Shown here: in pieces, positions 37,170 through 44,133 of the stretch
Position numbering within the stretch: position 1 is the first letter of the stretch
How the letters are laid out: every line of letters starts with the position of its first letter
NCBI RefSeq assembly: GCF_902859875.1
Contig: NZ_CADIKF010000046.1
Location: 1 to 60,607 of the forward strand
From: Paraburkholderia solisilvae
Lineage (GTDB): Bacteria > Pseudomonadota > Gammaproteobacteria > Burkholderiales > Burkholderiaceae
Length of the DNA: 60,607 nt
Direction: 5' to 3'
Translations under genes and position numbers: made by a program
The notes under the pieces: generated by a model
What the model was told of the DNA's origin: nothing
The model's input: the letters and a program-made list of their open reading frames with translations, nothing else
Databases searched by the model: none

Positions 37170-38380
37170 GCGCCGCTGCCGCCGGCGCCGGCGTGATCCA
37201 GGCATTCACGGCGCCGGGCACGATCCGTCTGACGTCGCTGCCGCCACTCGCGCTTTACGTGCACTTTCCGTGGTGCGTGCGCAAATGCCCGTATTGCGAT
37301 TTCAACTCGCATGAGTGGAAAGGCGACCGCTTTCCCGAAGACGACTATCTCGACGCGCTGCGTGCCGATCTCGAACACGCGCTGCCGTTGGTCTGGGGCC
37401 GCCAGGTGCATACGGTGTTTATCGGCGGCGGCACCCCGAGCCTGCTGTCGGCGGCGGGGCTCGACCGGCTGCTGTCGGACGTGCGCGCGCTGCTGCCGCT
37501 CGACGCCGATGCGGAGATCACGCTCGAAGCGAACCCTGGTACGTTCGAAGCGGCGAGGTTCGCGCAGTTTCGCGCAAGCGGCGTGAACCGGCTGTCGGTG
37601 GGCATCCAGAGTTTCAATGAGACGCATCTGAAGGCGCTCGGCCGCATTCATGATGCGGCGCAAGCGCGACACGCGGTCGAGGTGGCCGCGCGCACCTTCG
37701 ACAACTTCAACCTGGATCTGATGTACGCACTGCCGCAACAGACGCTCGCCGAATGTCAGGCGGACGTCGAAACGGCGCTGTCGTACGCGCCGCCGCATCT
37801 ATCGCTGTACCACCTGACGCTCGAGCCGAACACGCTGTTCGCGAAGTTTCCGCCGCCGCTGCCCGACGACGACGCGTCCGCCGACATGCAGGACTGGATC
37901 CACGAACGCACGACCACGGCGGGCTATGAGCGCTACGAGGTATCCGCGTATGCGAAGCCGCATCGGCAATGCAAGCACAATCTGAACTACTGGCGGTTTG
38001 GAGACTATCTCGGCATCGGCGCGGGCGCGCATACGAAGCTGACGTTTCCGAACCGGATCGTGCGGCAGATGCGCTACAAGCATCCGACGACGTTTATCGA
38101 AGAGGCGAAAGCCGGTCGCGCAGTGCAGGAGGAACACGAGGTCGGCACGCGCGACTTGCCGTTCGAATTCATGCTGAACGCGCTGCGGCTTGTCGAGGGG
38201 TTCCCGGTGCATCGCTTTATCGAGCGCACCGGGCTGCCGATGACGTCGATCGAACCCGCGCTGCAGGAAGCGGAGCGGCGCAAGCTGATCACCCGCGATC
38301 ATGAGAAGATTGCGCCGACTCCGCTGGGGCAGGCGTTTCTGAATGATTTGCAGGCGTTGTTTCTCAAAGATTCGCAGTAA
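37166..38380 (+). CDS. hemW: Radical SAM heme chaperone HemW
   Basis: A 404-aa radical-SAM protein that binds heme and delivers it to respiratory enzymes; formerly called oxygen-independent coproporphyrinogen oxidase-like. The 4Fe-4S motif CVRKCPYCDF is near residue 36. FIGGGTPSLL and RLSVGIQSFNETHLKALGR are the SAM-binding segments. The C-terminal HemN-type domain is complete. ATGA overlap with rdgB and a good GGAGG site decide the start. Confidence 0.94.
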   Translation: MSAAAAGAGVIQAFTAPGTIRLTSLPPLALYVHFPWCVRKCPYCDFNSHEWKGDRFPEDDYLDALRADLEHALPLVWGRQVHTVFIGGGTPSLLSAAGLDRLLSDVRALLPLDADAEITLEANPGTFEAARFAQFRASGVNRLSVGIQSFNETHLKALGRIHDAAQARHAVEVAARTFDNFNLDLMYALPQQTLAECQADVETALSYAPPHLSLYHLTLEPNTLFAKFPPPLPDDDASADMQDWIHERTTTAGYERYEVSAYAKPHRQCKHNLNYWRFGDYLGIGAGAHTKLTFPNRIVRQMRYKHPTTFIEEAKAGRAVQEEHEVGTRDLPFEFMLNALRLVEGFPVHRFIERTGLPMTSIEPALQEAERRKLITRDHEKIAPTPLGQAFLNDLQALFLKDSQ

Positions 38381-38416
38381 GGTTCTGTCTCGCTGCGGCG
38401 GCCATCGCATTTCAGG

Positions 38417-39040
38417 TTACAATTTCGGGCTCGGAGGGCTGGCAGAGCGGTTGAATGCACCGGTCTTGAAAACCGGCAAGGCTTTACGGCCTTCGTGGGT
38501 TCGAATCCCACGCCCTCCGCCAGCGAACACCACAAAATCCCGTGAATTCAAAGGTTTGCGGGATTTTTCTTTTCTCAGCCCATTATTCAGCCTATCGGCG
38601 CGATCAGTTTCGACATCCGAACTATCTTGCCGGAGCGTCGCGGATCGCCGTGAAGACGCGTGTCTGTTGCCTCGTTCCGGCGTGTACGATACAGGTATCT
38701 CAACCGACTCCATCAGTCTCAATGCTTCACCCGCGCTCAAACGCCTGTCGGGCAAATCACGCGCATCCGTGACTACTGCCTCTACGAGTTCGCGATATGC
38801 CTCAGCCGCGCGCTCGTACCCCTCTACAGTCTCCATCAGCAACGAAAGAACCGTATGCTCACTACGACGCTCTTCGAGCGTCACGGCAGGATTACGCAGG
38901 ACAGTCGACACGAGGACAGAAACAGCGCGAAGCTGCTCAAGAGAGCGGTCGCAGTGACGAAGCGATGACGCTGCGAGCCGGGTATAGCGATCGTGTCTGC
39001 CGTTCGGTCGAGGCTGCTTTCGGCGTTGGTCTTTTTTCAT
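38417..39040 (-). CDS. Island ORF of unknown function running antisense into tRNA-Ser
   Basis: ATG at 39040 has GGAGG 7 nt upstream. The first 110 residues look genuine: basic MKKDQRRKQPRPNGRHDRYTR then helical segments (LEQLRAVSVLVSTVL, VLSLLMETVEGYERAAEAYRELVEAVV). Past about residue 150 the frame enters attL and then reads the complement of tRNA-Ser (RGIRTHEGRKALPV), ending at 38417. So the C-terminus was created by integration. No known domain. The long structured leader upstream resembles those of P4-type satellite genes. Confidence 0.5.
   Translation of the reverse strand: MKKDQRRKQPRPNGRHDRYTRLAASSLRHCDRSLEQLRAVSVLVSTVLRNPAVTLEERRSEHTVLSLLMETVEGYERAAEAYRELVEAVVTDARDLPDRRLSAGEALRLMESVEIPVSYTPERGNRHASSRRSATLRQDSSDVETDRADRLNNGLRKEKSRKPLNSRDFVVFAGGGRGIRTHEGRKALPVFKTGAFNRSASPPSPKL
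38418..38423 (+). promoter_or_regulatory. -10 element of tRNA-Ser
   Basis: TACAAT sits 9 bp before the tRNA; the -35 is weak (GC-rich). Confidence 0.4.
38433..38522 (+). tRNA. tRNA-Ser (UGA), integration site of the island
   Basis: A 90-nt class II tRNA with long variable arm; acceptor GGAGGGC/GCCCTCC, anticodon loop CTTGAAA (TGA), encoded CCA. Its last bases are part of the attL direct repeat, so the tRNA remains intact after integration. Confidence 0.97.
38512..38525. repeat. attL: 14-bp direct repeat at tRNA-Ser 3' end
   Basis: GCCCTCCGCCAGCG at the tRNA 3' end is repeated exactly at 47932-47945. Upstream sequence is tRNA and downstream sequence is island. Confidence 0.8.
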
Positions 39041-39577
39041 GCTGCGTCCTCCACTGTCAGTGAAAGCCCGCGGCATCAATAGATGGGTGAGCGGGCGCGA
39101 TGACAAGGTTGGCGGACCGGCGTTAGACCAAAACCGGCAGACCCAAAGGTCTCCCTGCCACGGCCCGCCCATTGACAACTGACGTGCAGAGGCAAGGCAC
39201 GACCTGCGTGCGCAGGCGTGCCGGTCTAACGTTATCAGGCCGCCAAGCCTGAGCCGTCGGTACTTCGACGGCATATGGAGTATATGGGCGCCGAACGGAA
39301 TTGTGTTCGCCTGCGCGGGCTAAATTCGATGGGTGTATTGATTCAGAAATCCCCGTCCCAAAGTCGCTTGATATTTTGCCGGAAAATTCCGAAATATTTG
39401 TGGACTTATCCTAAAACAAACTCAAAAATGAATGCACATCTGAAACGCAGAGTCAGGCTGCTTTGTAGCAGGATGAGAGGGCCGCGGCAGAACCGCTATC
39501 AAAGCCCACCATAGCGGGCTTTGAAAGAATCATGGTGTCATCCTTCGAGTGACATTCTTAGCGCCTTTCGCCTTGGA
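39041..39577. other. Structured leader and gap between two minus-strand island genes
   Basis: No gene is convincing here. 39105-39129 and 39223-39250 form an imperfect inverted repeat sharing TTGGCGG and GTTAGACC. Between them are local hairpins, including CCTGCG/CGCAGG near 39203-39218 and AGACC/GGTCT near 39140-39152. A further hairpin CAAAGCCC/GGGCTTTG lies at 39500-39523. The left part would be the 5' leader of the ORF starting at 39040. Confidence 0.5.
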
Positions 39578-40387
39578 TTACGCGGGATATCGATCTCGCT
39601 CGTGCCGCATTATCATCATCATCTCACGAAGTCGCGACAACTCGTCGTGCCATTCCTTTGTCGGAATCTTCTCTTTCTCTAGCACGGTAAACACGCGATC
39701 GAGTCGATGCTCAATCTCCCGGGATATATCGATTTCTCGTGCAATCCGGCGCATATGACGATCCATCAGCTTCGTGACTATTTCCGGGTTGGCACTCGCT
39801 TCGGATACGGAAATTCGCTTGTCCAATGCAGCAATGTCAGTTCGAAGATCTCCCAGTGTGGAAACAATTTCTGCAAGGGTGCGATCTTCTGGATTTTCGC
39901 TACGCCTGAGCGCTTGTAGTTCCACGGAGACTGAAATCGGGGATTCAATTTCATCGGGCTCCTTGCCGAGAACGGATCTCACCTGCTTTTCAATTTCTGA
40001 CTTCGCCTCTTGCACGCTATCCAAGTCGTGATGATCAACAGGTATCGTTCGCATGCCTGCAACATCAAACGGAATCTTTTCGTCTTTCTGAATTATTTGA
40101 ACCAGAGGCTTACGTATTGCGTGCCGGATCGCGAGTTCATAAAACACGTTCGGATTGGAGCCAGTCAGGTCGGCGATAACTAGCGGGTCTTCAACGATGT
40201 GCTGAATAACCTGCGTTGTAATCAGGCCCGGCTCCGCAATCTTATCGGCGCGTATGGCTTCGAAGCCGTGTGCCTCCACTGCCGGCGCAATTACGTGCCG
40301 GAATACCTGATCGGCACGCCGTCGTACATCACTTCCATCCGTGCCTATTGGCGATATAACAAAACAGGGTTGCTTGTTGTCACTCAT
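39578..40387 (-). CDS. Nucleoside deoxyribosyltransferase/TIR-like domain protein
   Basis: A 269-aa cytoplasmic protein. Residues 1-110 are a Rossmann-like domain with CFVISPIGTDGSDVRRRADQVF, EAIRADKIAEPGLITTQVI, a VIADLTGSNPNVFYELAIRHA stretch and KPLVQII. This wording is that of stand-alone NDT/TIR-like domains found in prokaryotic conflict genes, where NxxVxYELG-type acidic residues act on nucleotides or NAD. Residues 140-269 are charged and helical (probable coiled coil, residues 215-260) and may oligomerise. The location in a defence-type island supports an immune or signalling role, which is inference. Base composition is AT-rich relative to flanking core genes. Confidence 0.7.
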   Translation of the reverse strand: MSDNKQPCFVISPIGTDGSDVRRRADQVFRHVIAPAVEAHGFEAIRADKIAEPGLITTQVIQHIVEDPLVIADLTGSNPNVFYELAIRHAIRKPLVQIIQKDEKIPFDVAGMRTIPVDHHDLDSVQEAKSEIEKQVRSVLGKEPDEIESPISVSVELQALRRSENPEDRTLAEIVSTLGDLRTDIAALDKRISVSEASANPEIVTKLMDRHMRRIAREIDISREIEHRLDRVFTVLEKEKIPTKEWHDELSRLREMMMIMRHERDRYPA

Positions 40388-40610
40388 GGTCTCGTTGATT
40401 ATGCGTTATGAATAAATGGTCTCTCGTCGTGCGTATGCTTGCCCTGACCGACAGACAAAGCCGACCCATTCTATCAGTGAGAACTTTCTTCTTATGTCAA
40501 AGCCTTCGACATTTCGGAAAGTTGTGAGTGGAGTCCCTAAATTTTCTTAAAACTCAAAACTAGAGAAGCTCAAGCGCCGCGATGAGCTCCGACCCTGTCT
40601 CCGACATCAG

Positions 40611-40868
40611 GTGTGCGCCCATGCTTCCATCATCGTAGGGCGTTGCCCACGCCCACTGCATGATGGCGTGCATACGCCGGCGAGTGCGGCTCACCGGTTG
40701 CGCGGCACTTTCGCCACGCTGCTTAGCGAACACGGTACGCCGGTCCAGACGATCCAGCGCGTCCTGCGCCATAAGGACGTGCGTACGACGCTGGGCTACC
40801 TTGAGTCCGACCTCGCGCATGCAGCCCGCGCACAGGCCCGGATCGCCGAACAGGGCGGCCTGCAATGA
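40611..40868 (+). pseudogene. Tyrosine recombinase (phage integrase) C-terminal fragment
   Basis: The last 60 residues match tyrosine recombinases: AHRLRGTFATLLSEHGTPVQTIQRVLRHKDVRTTLGYLESD holds the HxxR box, the second His and the Tyr nucleophile. The N-terminal arm-binding domain and the first catalytic Arg are absent, and sequence upstream of about residue 22 does not look like integrase. It cannot be active alone. Confidence 0.8.
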
Positions 40869-41182
40869 CGGCGGAGTCAGTGGCGAGCGAGTGGCGAGAA
40901 AACCGCGCAGAGGCTCTTGCAGCAATGCGCCTGCCTTTATCGGGAGTTGTGCAGTGTGAGCGGTGCGTCCGCATTGAAGGTGGGTCGTGGCGGGCCGCGA
41001 AGCGTTGTAAACATGACCGGAAGCGAGCCATCCCGACCCCATTCGACCCACTCAAAACGGGTAGAAATTTCAACGGGTCCCTCTACAGCCGTCGGGTGCG
41101 TGCGCGGACGATAACCCCCGGATTTCCACCAGCGCTGAACTTCGAAATTTGGGTAACAACCGGGCTCAAAACCGCCCATTGA
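40865..41182 (+). CDS. Uncertain ORF overlapping the integrase fragment stop
   Basis: A 105-codon frame starting in an ATGA overlap with the integrase fragment. Residues 30-50 contain CERC and a later Cys with many Arg/Lys (VVQCERCVRIEGG, AAKRCKHDRKRA), possibly a small zinc-binding phage protein; the C-terminal half looks random. Weakly supported. Confidence 0.25.
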   Translation: MTAESVASEWRENRAEALAAMRLPLSGVVQCERCVRIEGGSWRAAKRCKHDRKRAIPTPFDPLKTGRNFNGSLYSRRVRARTITPGFPPALNFEIWVTTGLKTAH

Positions 41183-41190
41183 GAAAATCT

Positions 41191-41840
41191 ATGACGACGG
41201 AATCCCAGGCTGAGTTTGCTCGTCGATGCGGTAAATCGCGCAAGACAGTGAGCGCATGGAAAAAGGCCGGAAGGCTTGTGCTTCAAGGAGATCAGGTCGA
41301 AGTCGAGGCGACGCTCGAGCTGATGGAGCGACACCGCAAAGGCGGCACGCCGGCTGTTACCCCCCCGTGTTACCCTGGCTGTTACCCAAGCTTCCGAAGG
41401 TAACAGACAGGGTAACAGTCCAGCCGTCTCGGCTCCGCGAAACAACGCGCTGGTGCCGGGCGTCGACGACATCCAGATGCTTCCCGGCGAGACCGCCGAA
41501 CAGGCCGCAGACCGGCTCATCGGCGATGTCGACATGAAACATGTCGTTCGACGAGGCCCGGCGCCTTAAGGAGGTCTATCTCGCGCTGCTGAACGGAATC
41601 GAGTACGAGGAGCGCATCGGTTCACTGATCAATCTGAACGAGGCTCAGACTGTGTTCTTCGAAGAGTTCAGGTCTGCGCGCGACGCATGGATGAACTGGC
41701 CGGCTCGGGTCGGTCCTATCCTCGCCGCGGAATTGAACGTCGATGCGGGCCGCGTAACCGAGCTGCTCACCGGGCACGTGCATCGGCATATCACGCAACT
41801 CGGAGAGCCGGATCCGGATCTGGCCTTCGCGCGCAATTGA
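41191..41840 (+). pseudogene. Phage terminase small subunit (Nu1/HTH type), twice frameshifted
   Basis: Three frames carry consecutive pieces of one protein. Part 1 (41191 to about 41366): TESQAEFARRCGKSRKTVSAWKKAG, a Nu1-type helix-turn-helix. Part 2 (about 41367-41537, +1 frame): PRVTLAVTQASEGN..., DDIQMLPGETAEQAADRL. Part 3 (41541-41840): MSFDEARRLKEVYLALL and WMNWPARVGPILAAELNVDAGRVTELL. The first shift is at a run of seven C (41360-41366), where one fewer C restores the frame. Part 3 could still be translated from its own ATG. Confidence 0.7.
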
Positions 41841-41858
41841 AGAATCATCAACGCAGGG

Positions 41859-42068
41859 ATGCCTATGAAAATCAAACTTGCTGTGGACTTGACCACATCG
41901 GATGCCGACGTGCCATTTGAAGTCGACGCGCCCCTCACGTGTGAAAATTTTCGGCCGCCATTGTCGACTTCGGCCGAAGTGATGTGGCGAGCTAGCAGGA
42001 GGGCTGCTGACGACCGGTTTCGCTCCATCGCGCGAGCCGCCCGACACGCTGCTTACTCGCTGGATTAG
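41859..42068 (+). CDS. Uncertain small ORF, 69 aa
   Basis: Follows the terminase remnant by 18 bp with a weak GCAGGG site. The sequence starts MPMKIKLAVDLTTS and ends with an Arg/Ala-rich helix (RFRSIARAARHAAY). No recognised domain. It might be a degraded start of the next packaging gene or a small phage protein. Confidence 0.3.
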   Translation: MPMKIKLAVDLTTSDADVPFEVDAPLTCENFRPPLSTSAEVMWRASRRAADDRFRSIARAARHAAYSLD

Positions 42069-42080
42069 TCGTAGTCGTCT

Positions 42081-42353
42081 TCACAAGTTTTTTCTCAGCC
42101 AGTCGGAGCAGTTGTCGTTGAAGCCAAACCACGCTGCCGAGCCCGTATGCTGCGCCACCAACAGCCTGTCGTCTTTATGCATGTGCGTCATCAACGCATC
42201 GCGAATTTCGACCGAAGTTTGATTGCTGATAATGATCCATGTCGAATCCAGACAGTGCCACCAGTTTGGAAATCCCTTTAGAGCATCGATCAGATTTGTG
42301 TAGTCGTGGCCGTCTTTACGGGTAAGGTCGTACCCGACGATATACGTGGTCAT
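42081..42353 (-). CDS. SinR-like small protein with a Cas2/VapD-type fold
   Basis: A 90-aa protein. The opening MTTYIVGYDLTRKDGHDYTNLIDALK and WWHCLDSTWIIISNQTSVEIRDALMTHM, with SAAWFGFNDNCSDWLRKNL at the end, match proteins annotated as SinR family. The beta-alpha-beta layout with YDL at the end of strand 1 resembles Cas2 and VapD endoribonucleases. No CRISPR array or cas1 is present, so this is a stand-alone member. Activity unknown. Confidence 0.6.
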   Translation of the reverse strand: MTTYIVGYDLTRKDGHDYTNLIDALKGFPNWWHCLDSTWIIISNQTSVEIRDALMTHMHKDDRLLVAQHTGSAAWFGFNDNCSDWLRKNL

Positions 42354-42419
42354 CTTTTGGCCCAAAGAGTGGCGGGCCGGGCGACCCCTTGCAACTCGGG
42401 ATGCTCGGCCTGCTTCCTT

Positions 42420-42617
42420 TTACTTCTTCGTCGGTTTGCCTGCGCCGTTATGGGCCGGACGGTCCATTTCATATGACTGGCCTGGCTTAGGAGTAGGCGG
42501 CATGGGTTTGCCCTTTACTGCTGTCCGCTCCTGCCCCGTGGCACCTCCTCCTGGACCCACGATGCCGTATTCGCCTGACCGCGGCGCCGGTTGCCCCGGC
42601 TTTACTTTGCTCGTCAT
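42420..42617 (-). CDS. Small YjzC-like Gly/Pro-rich protein, 65 aa
   Basis: The pattern KPGQPAPRSGEYGIVGPGG, ERTAVKGKPMPPTPKPGQSYE resembles the YjzC-like family of short soluble proteins. AGGAG lies 7 nt before the ATG at 42617, supporting translation. Function unknown; relatives are scattered on islands and plasmids. Confidence 0.6.
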   Translation of the reverse strand: MTSKVKPGQPAPRSGEYGIVGPGGGATGQERTAVKGKPMPPTPKPGQSYEMDRPAHNGAGKPTKK

Positions 42618-42918
42618 ACTCACACTCCTATGTCCTGCATCGGGCGCTTAACCCTCGGCGTGTTTGAGAATGCCCACCAGCTGATCACAGGAAGAAGGTG
42701 GACGATTATCGACGGTCCGCACTATTTACTGTCACCTCTGCCGCCGCCGGTAAACGCTACCGTAAACTTTTAGTCTGACAAAGCTCGATCGTTTAGAATT
42801 AGAAAATAAATCGTTGACTGCAAAGTCTGAACCTGAATTACCGATGCAACTCGCATCGGATGATGCCAATCGACTCTCAATTTATTCACACAGCATAAAA
42901 CGATCAAAACGGGACTTT

Positions 42919-43518
42919 ATGAAACGGACTACGGGGATTGCAGCGATCGCAATGGCTATCTCGCTCACGGGATGCCAGCAAAAGCCGGATGAAAAGCTGT
43001 TGAGCGCGTGCTGGAGCGCCGGCGCAAAAGAAACAGTTAAGTCGCTCTCGACTAGGGCCATTTCGCGGCAGATCGTCGATTCTCTGATGGCCGTGGACCA
43101 CGGTAAGGCAACGCGTTCTGACGTAGAGCAGTTCGTGAAGGGACGGCTGACTGTTGCTCTTTCGAATTTCTATCTGACAGCGGCCGATCCGAACACGGGG
43201 TCGGTGACCTGCGGCGCCGACGCTGCGATGACCTTCAAGCGCAGCGATGGAAAGGTGGCGTCGGGCGACGACGCGTCGTTCTCGTTTTCGTCTTACCCGA
43301 GCGAAGGCGGAAGTTCGATGTACGTCATTCAATCCAGCCTTCCGTTAATACAACTCGTTAATCGCGCTGCGGAAAGCGTGCCTGACAATTCACAATCCTC
43401 TGCGCCGACCTCGGAGCCAACAGCGAGGGATGATCCGGCCGAGGCGGCGCGCAATGCAGCGGCGGGCATGGAAGCAGCAAGCAGTGCGGCGGATGGGGCA
43501 ACTGCGGCAAGCCAATGA
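42919..43518 (+). CDS. Island lipoprotein
   Basis: A 199-aa lipoprotein: signal MKRTTGIAAIAMAISLTGC with a clear lipobox. The middle has two cysteines and a mixed alpha/beta pattern (ARSLSTRAISRQIVDSLM-like helices, then beta-rich NTGSVTCGADAAMTFK and ASFSFSSYP). The tail is Ala/Ser/Glu-rich. It precedes kwaA, but the LexA box and promoter lie between them. Its last 140 bp are repeated imperfectly beyond kwaB. Confidence 0.6.
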   Translation: MKRTTGIAAIAMAISLTGCQQKPDEKLLSACWSAGAKETVKSLSTRAISRQIVDSLMAVDHGKATRSDVEQFVKGRLTVALSNFYLTAADPNTGSVTCGADAAMTFKRSDGKVASGDDASFSFSSYPSEGGSSMYVIQSSLPLIQLVNRAAESVPDNSQSSAPTSEPTARDDPAEAARNAAAGMEAASSAADGATAASQ

Positions 43519-43572
43519 AATTGATGCTATTGCCTCACTCCAAAAAGCGTTGCGCTAACCACCTCGATCGAT

Positions 43573-43592
43573 TACTGTGTTTTTATACAGTA
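43573..43592 (+). promoter_or_regulatory. Putative LexA (SOS) box upstream of kwaA
   Basis: The 20-bp site has TACTGT and ACAGTA arms with an 8-bp T-rich centre, so it satisfies CTGT-N8-ACAG and matches 17 of 20 positions of the enterobacterial LexA consensus. It starts 39 bp and ends 20 bp before the kwaA ATG. A possible promoter, TTGCGC (43550-43555), 17 bp, TACTGT (43573-43578), would have its -10 inside the box. Confidence 0.75.
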
Positions 43593-43611
43593 TTTGATTT
43601 CGTGGACTACC

Positions 43612-44130
43612 ATGTTCGGAAAATTAGTAAAAACCTATTTCATCGCTACAGCCCTCGCGCCCGTCTGCTTTTCTCTGAGCTATGTTATCTCGCAAAAGCA
43701 GGGATTCCTGCCATGGGGCCTTGTAGCGCTTGCGGTTGCGATTGTGCTCGGCGGATCTTGCGTTGTCATTGTGAAGCTCGCGAAGAGCCAACTCGAAACC
43801 GTTCCGATCTCTATCAAGAAAGCGAAGTCGGCGGACAAAGATGTAATCGGTTTCTTTGTGGCATACGTTCTACCACTTTTTTTTGCAAAAACGGTCACTC
43901 TAGAACCGACAGCCATACTTATATTTATAGCATTGCTGGCTTTTGTTATATGGGGTACTCATTCGATTCAGGTAAATCCTTTGCTTGGAATATTCGGCTA
44001 TCATTTTTATGAGGTGGATTCCGAAGGCGGAATATCATTTTTACTTGTAACAAAGAGAAAAATAGTTAACGTGAAAAGCGTCACAGTTGTCGTCCAACTA
44101 ACTGAGTATTTAATATTAGACAGGAGTTAG
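43612..44130 (+). CDS. kwaA: KwaA-like membrane protein (Kiwa-type anti-phage system)
   Basis: A 172-aa inner-membrane protein with four hydrophobic segments (about residues 10-28, 36-57, 77-93 and 99-118) followed by a soluble tail beginning NPLLGIFGYHFYEV. Size, four-helix layout, GYxFYEV after the last helix and the DUF4868 gene four bases downstream match KwaA of Kiwa, whose membrane subunit senses phage infection. I chose the ATG at 43612; one six codons upstream would overlap the LexA box region. Codon use is AT-rich compared with core genes. The identification rests on gene pairing and topology, not on an alignment. Confidence 0.7.
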   Translation: MFGKLVKTYFIATALAPVCFSLSYVISQKQGFLPWGLVALAVAIVLGGSCVVIVKLAKSQLETVPISIKKAKSADKDVIGFFVAYVLPLFFAKTVTLEPTAILIFIALLAFVIWGTHSIQVNPLLGIFGYHFYEVDSEGGISFLLVTKRKIVNVKSVTVVVQLTEYLILDRS

Positions 44131-44133
44131 GTC

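Noticed and set aside
38433..38522. RGIRTHEGRKALPV-type protein match
   Set aside because: This wording is a well-known artefact of translating tRNA-Ser in antisense, not a protein domain.
39105..39250. Retron-type msr-msd RNA
   Set aside because: The inverted repeat is suggestive, but no reverse transcriptase is encoded nearby.
40560..41051. 163-codon minus-strand frame over the integrase fragment
   Set aside because: Complement of the recombinase motif; no similarity of its own.
42081..42353. CRISPR-Cas locus suggested by the Cas2-like protein
   Set aside because: No repeat-spacer array and no cas1 or effector gene were found anywhere in the window.
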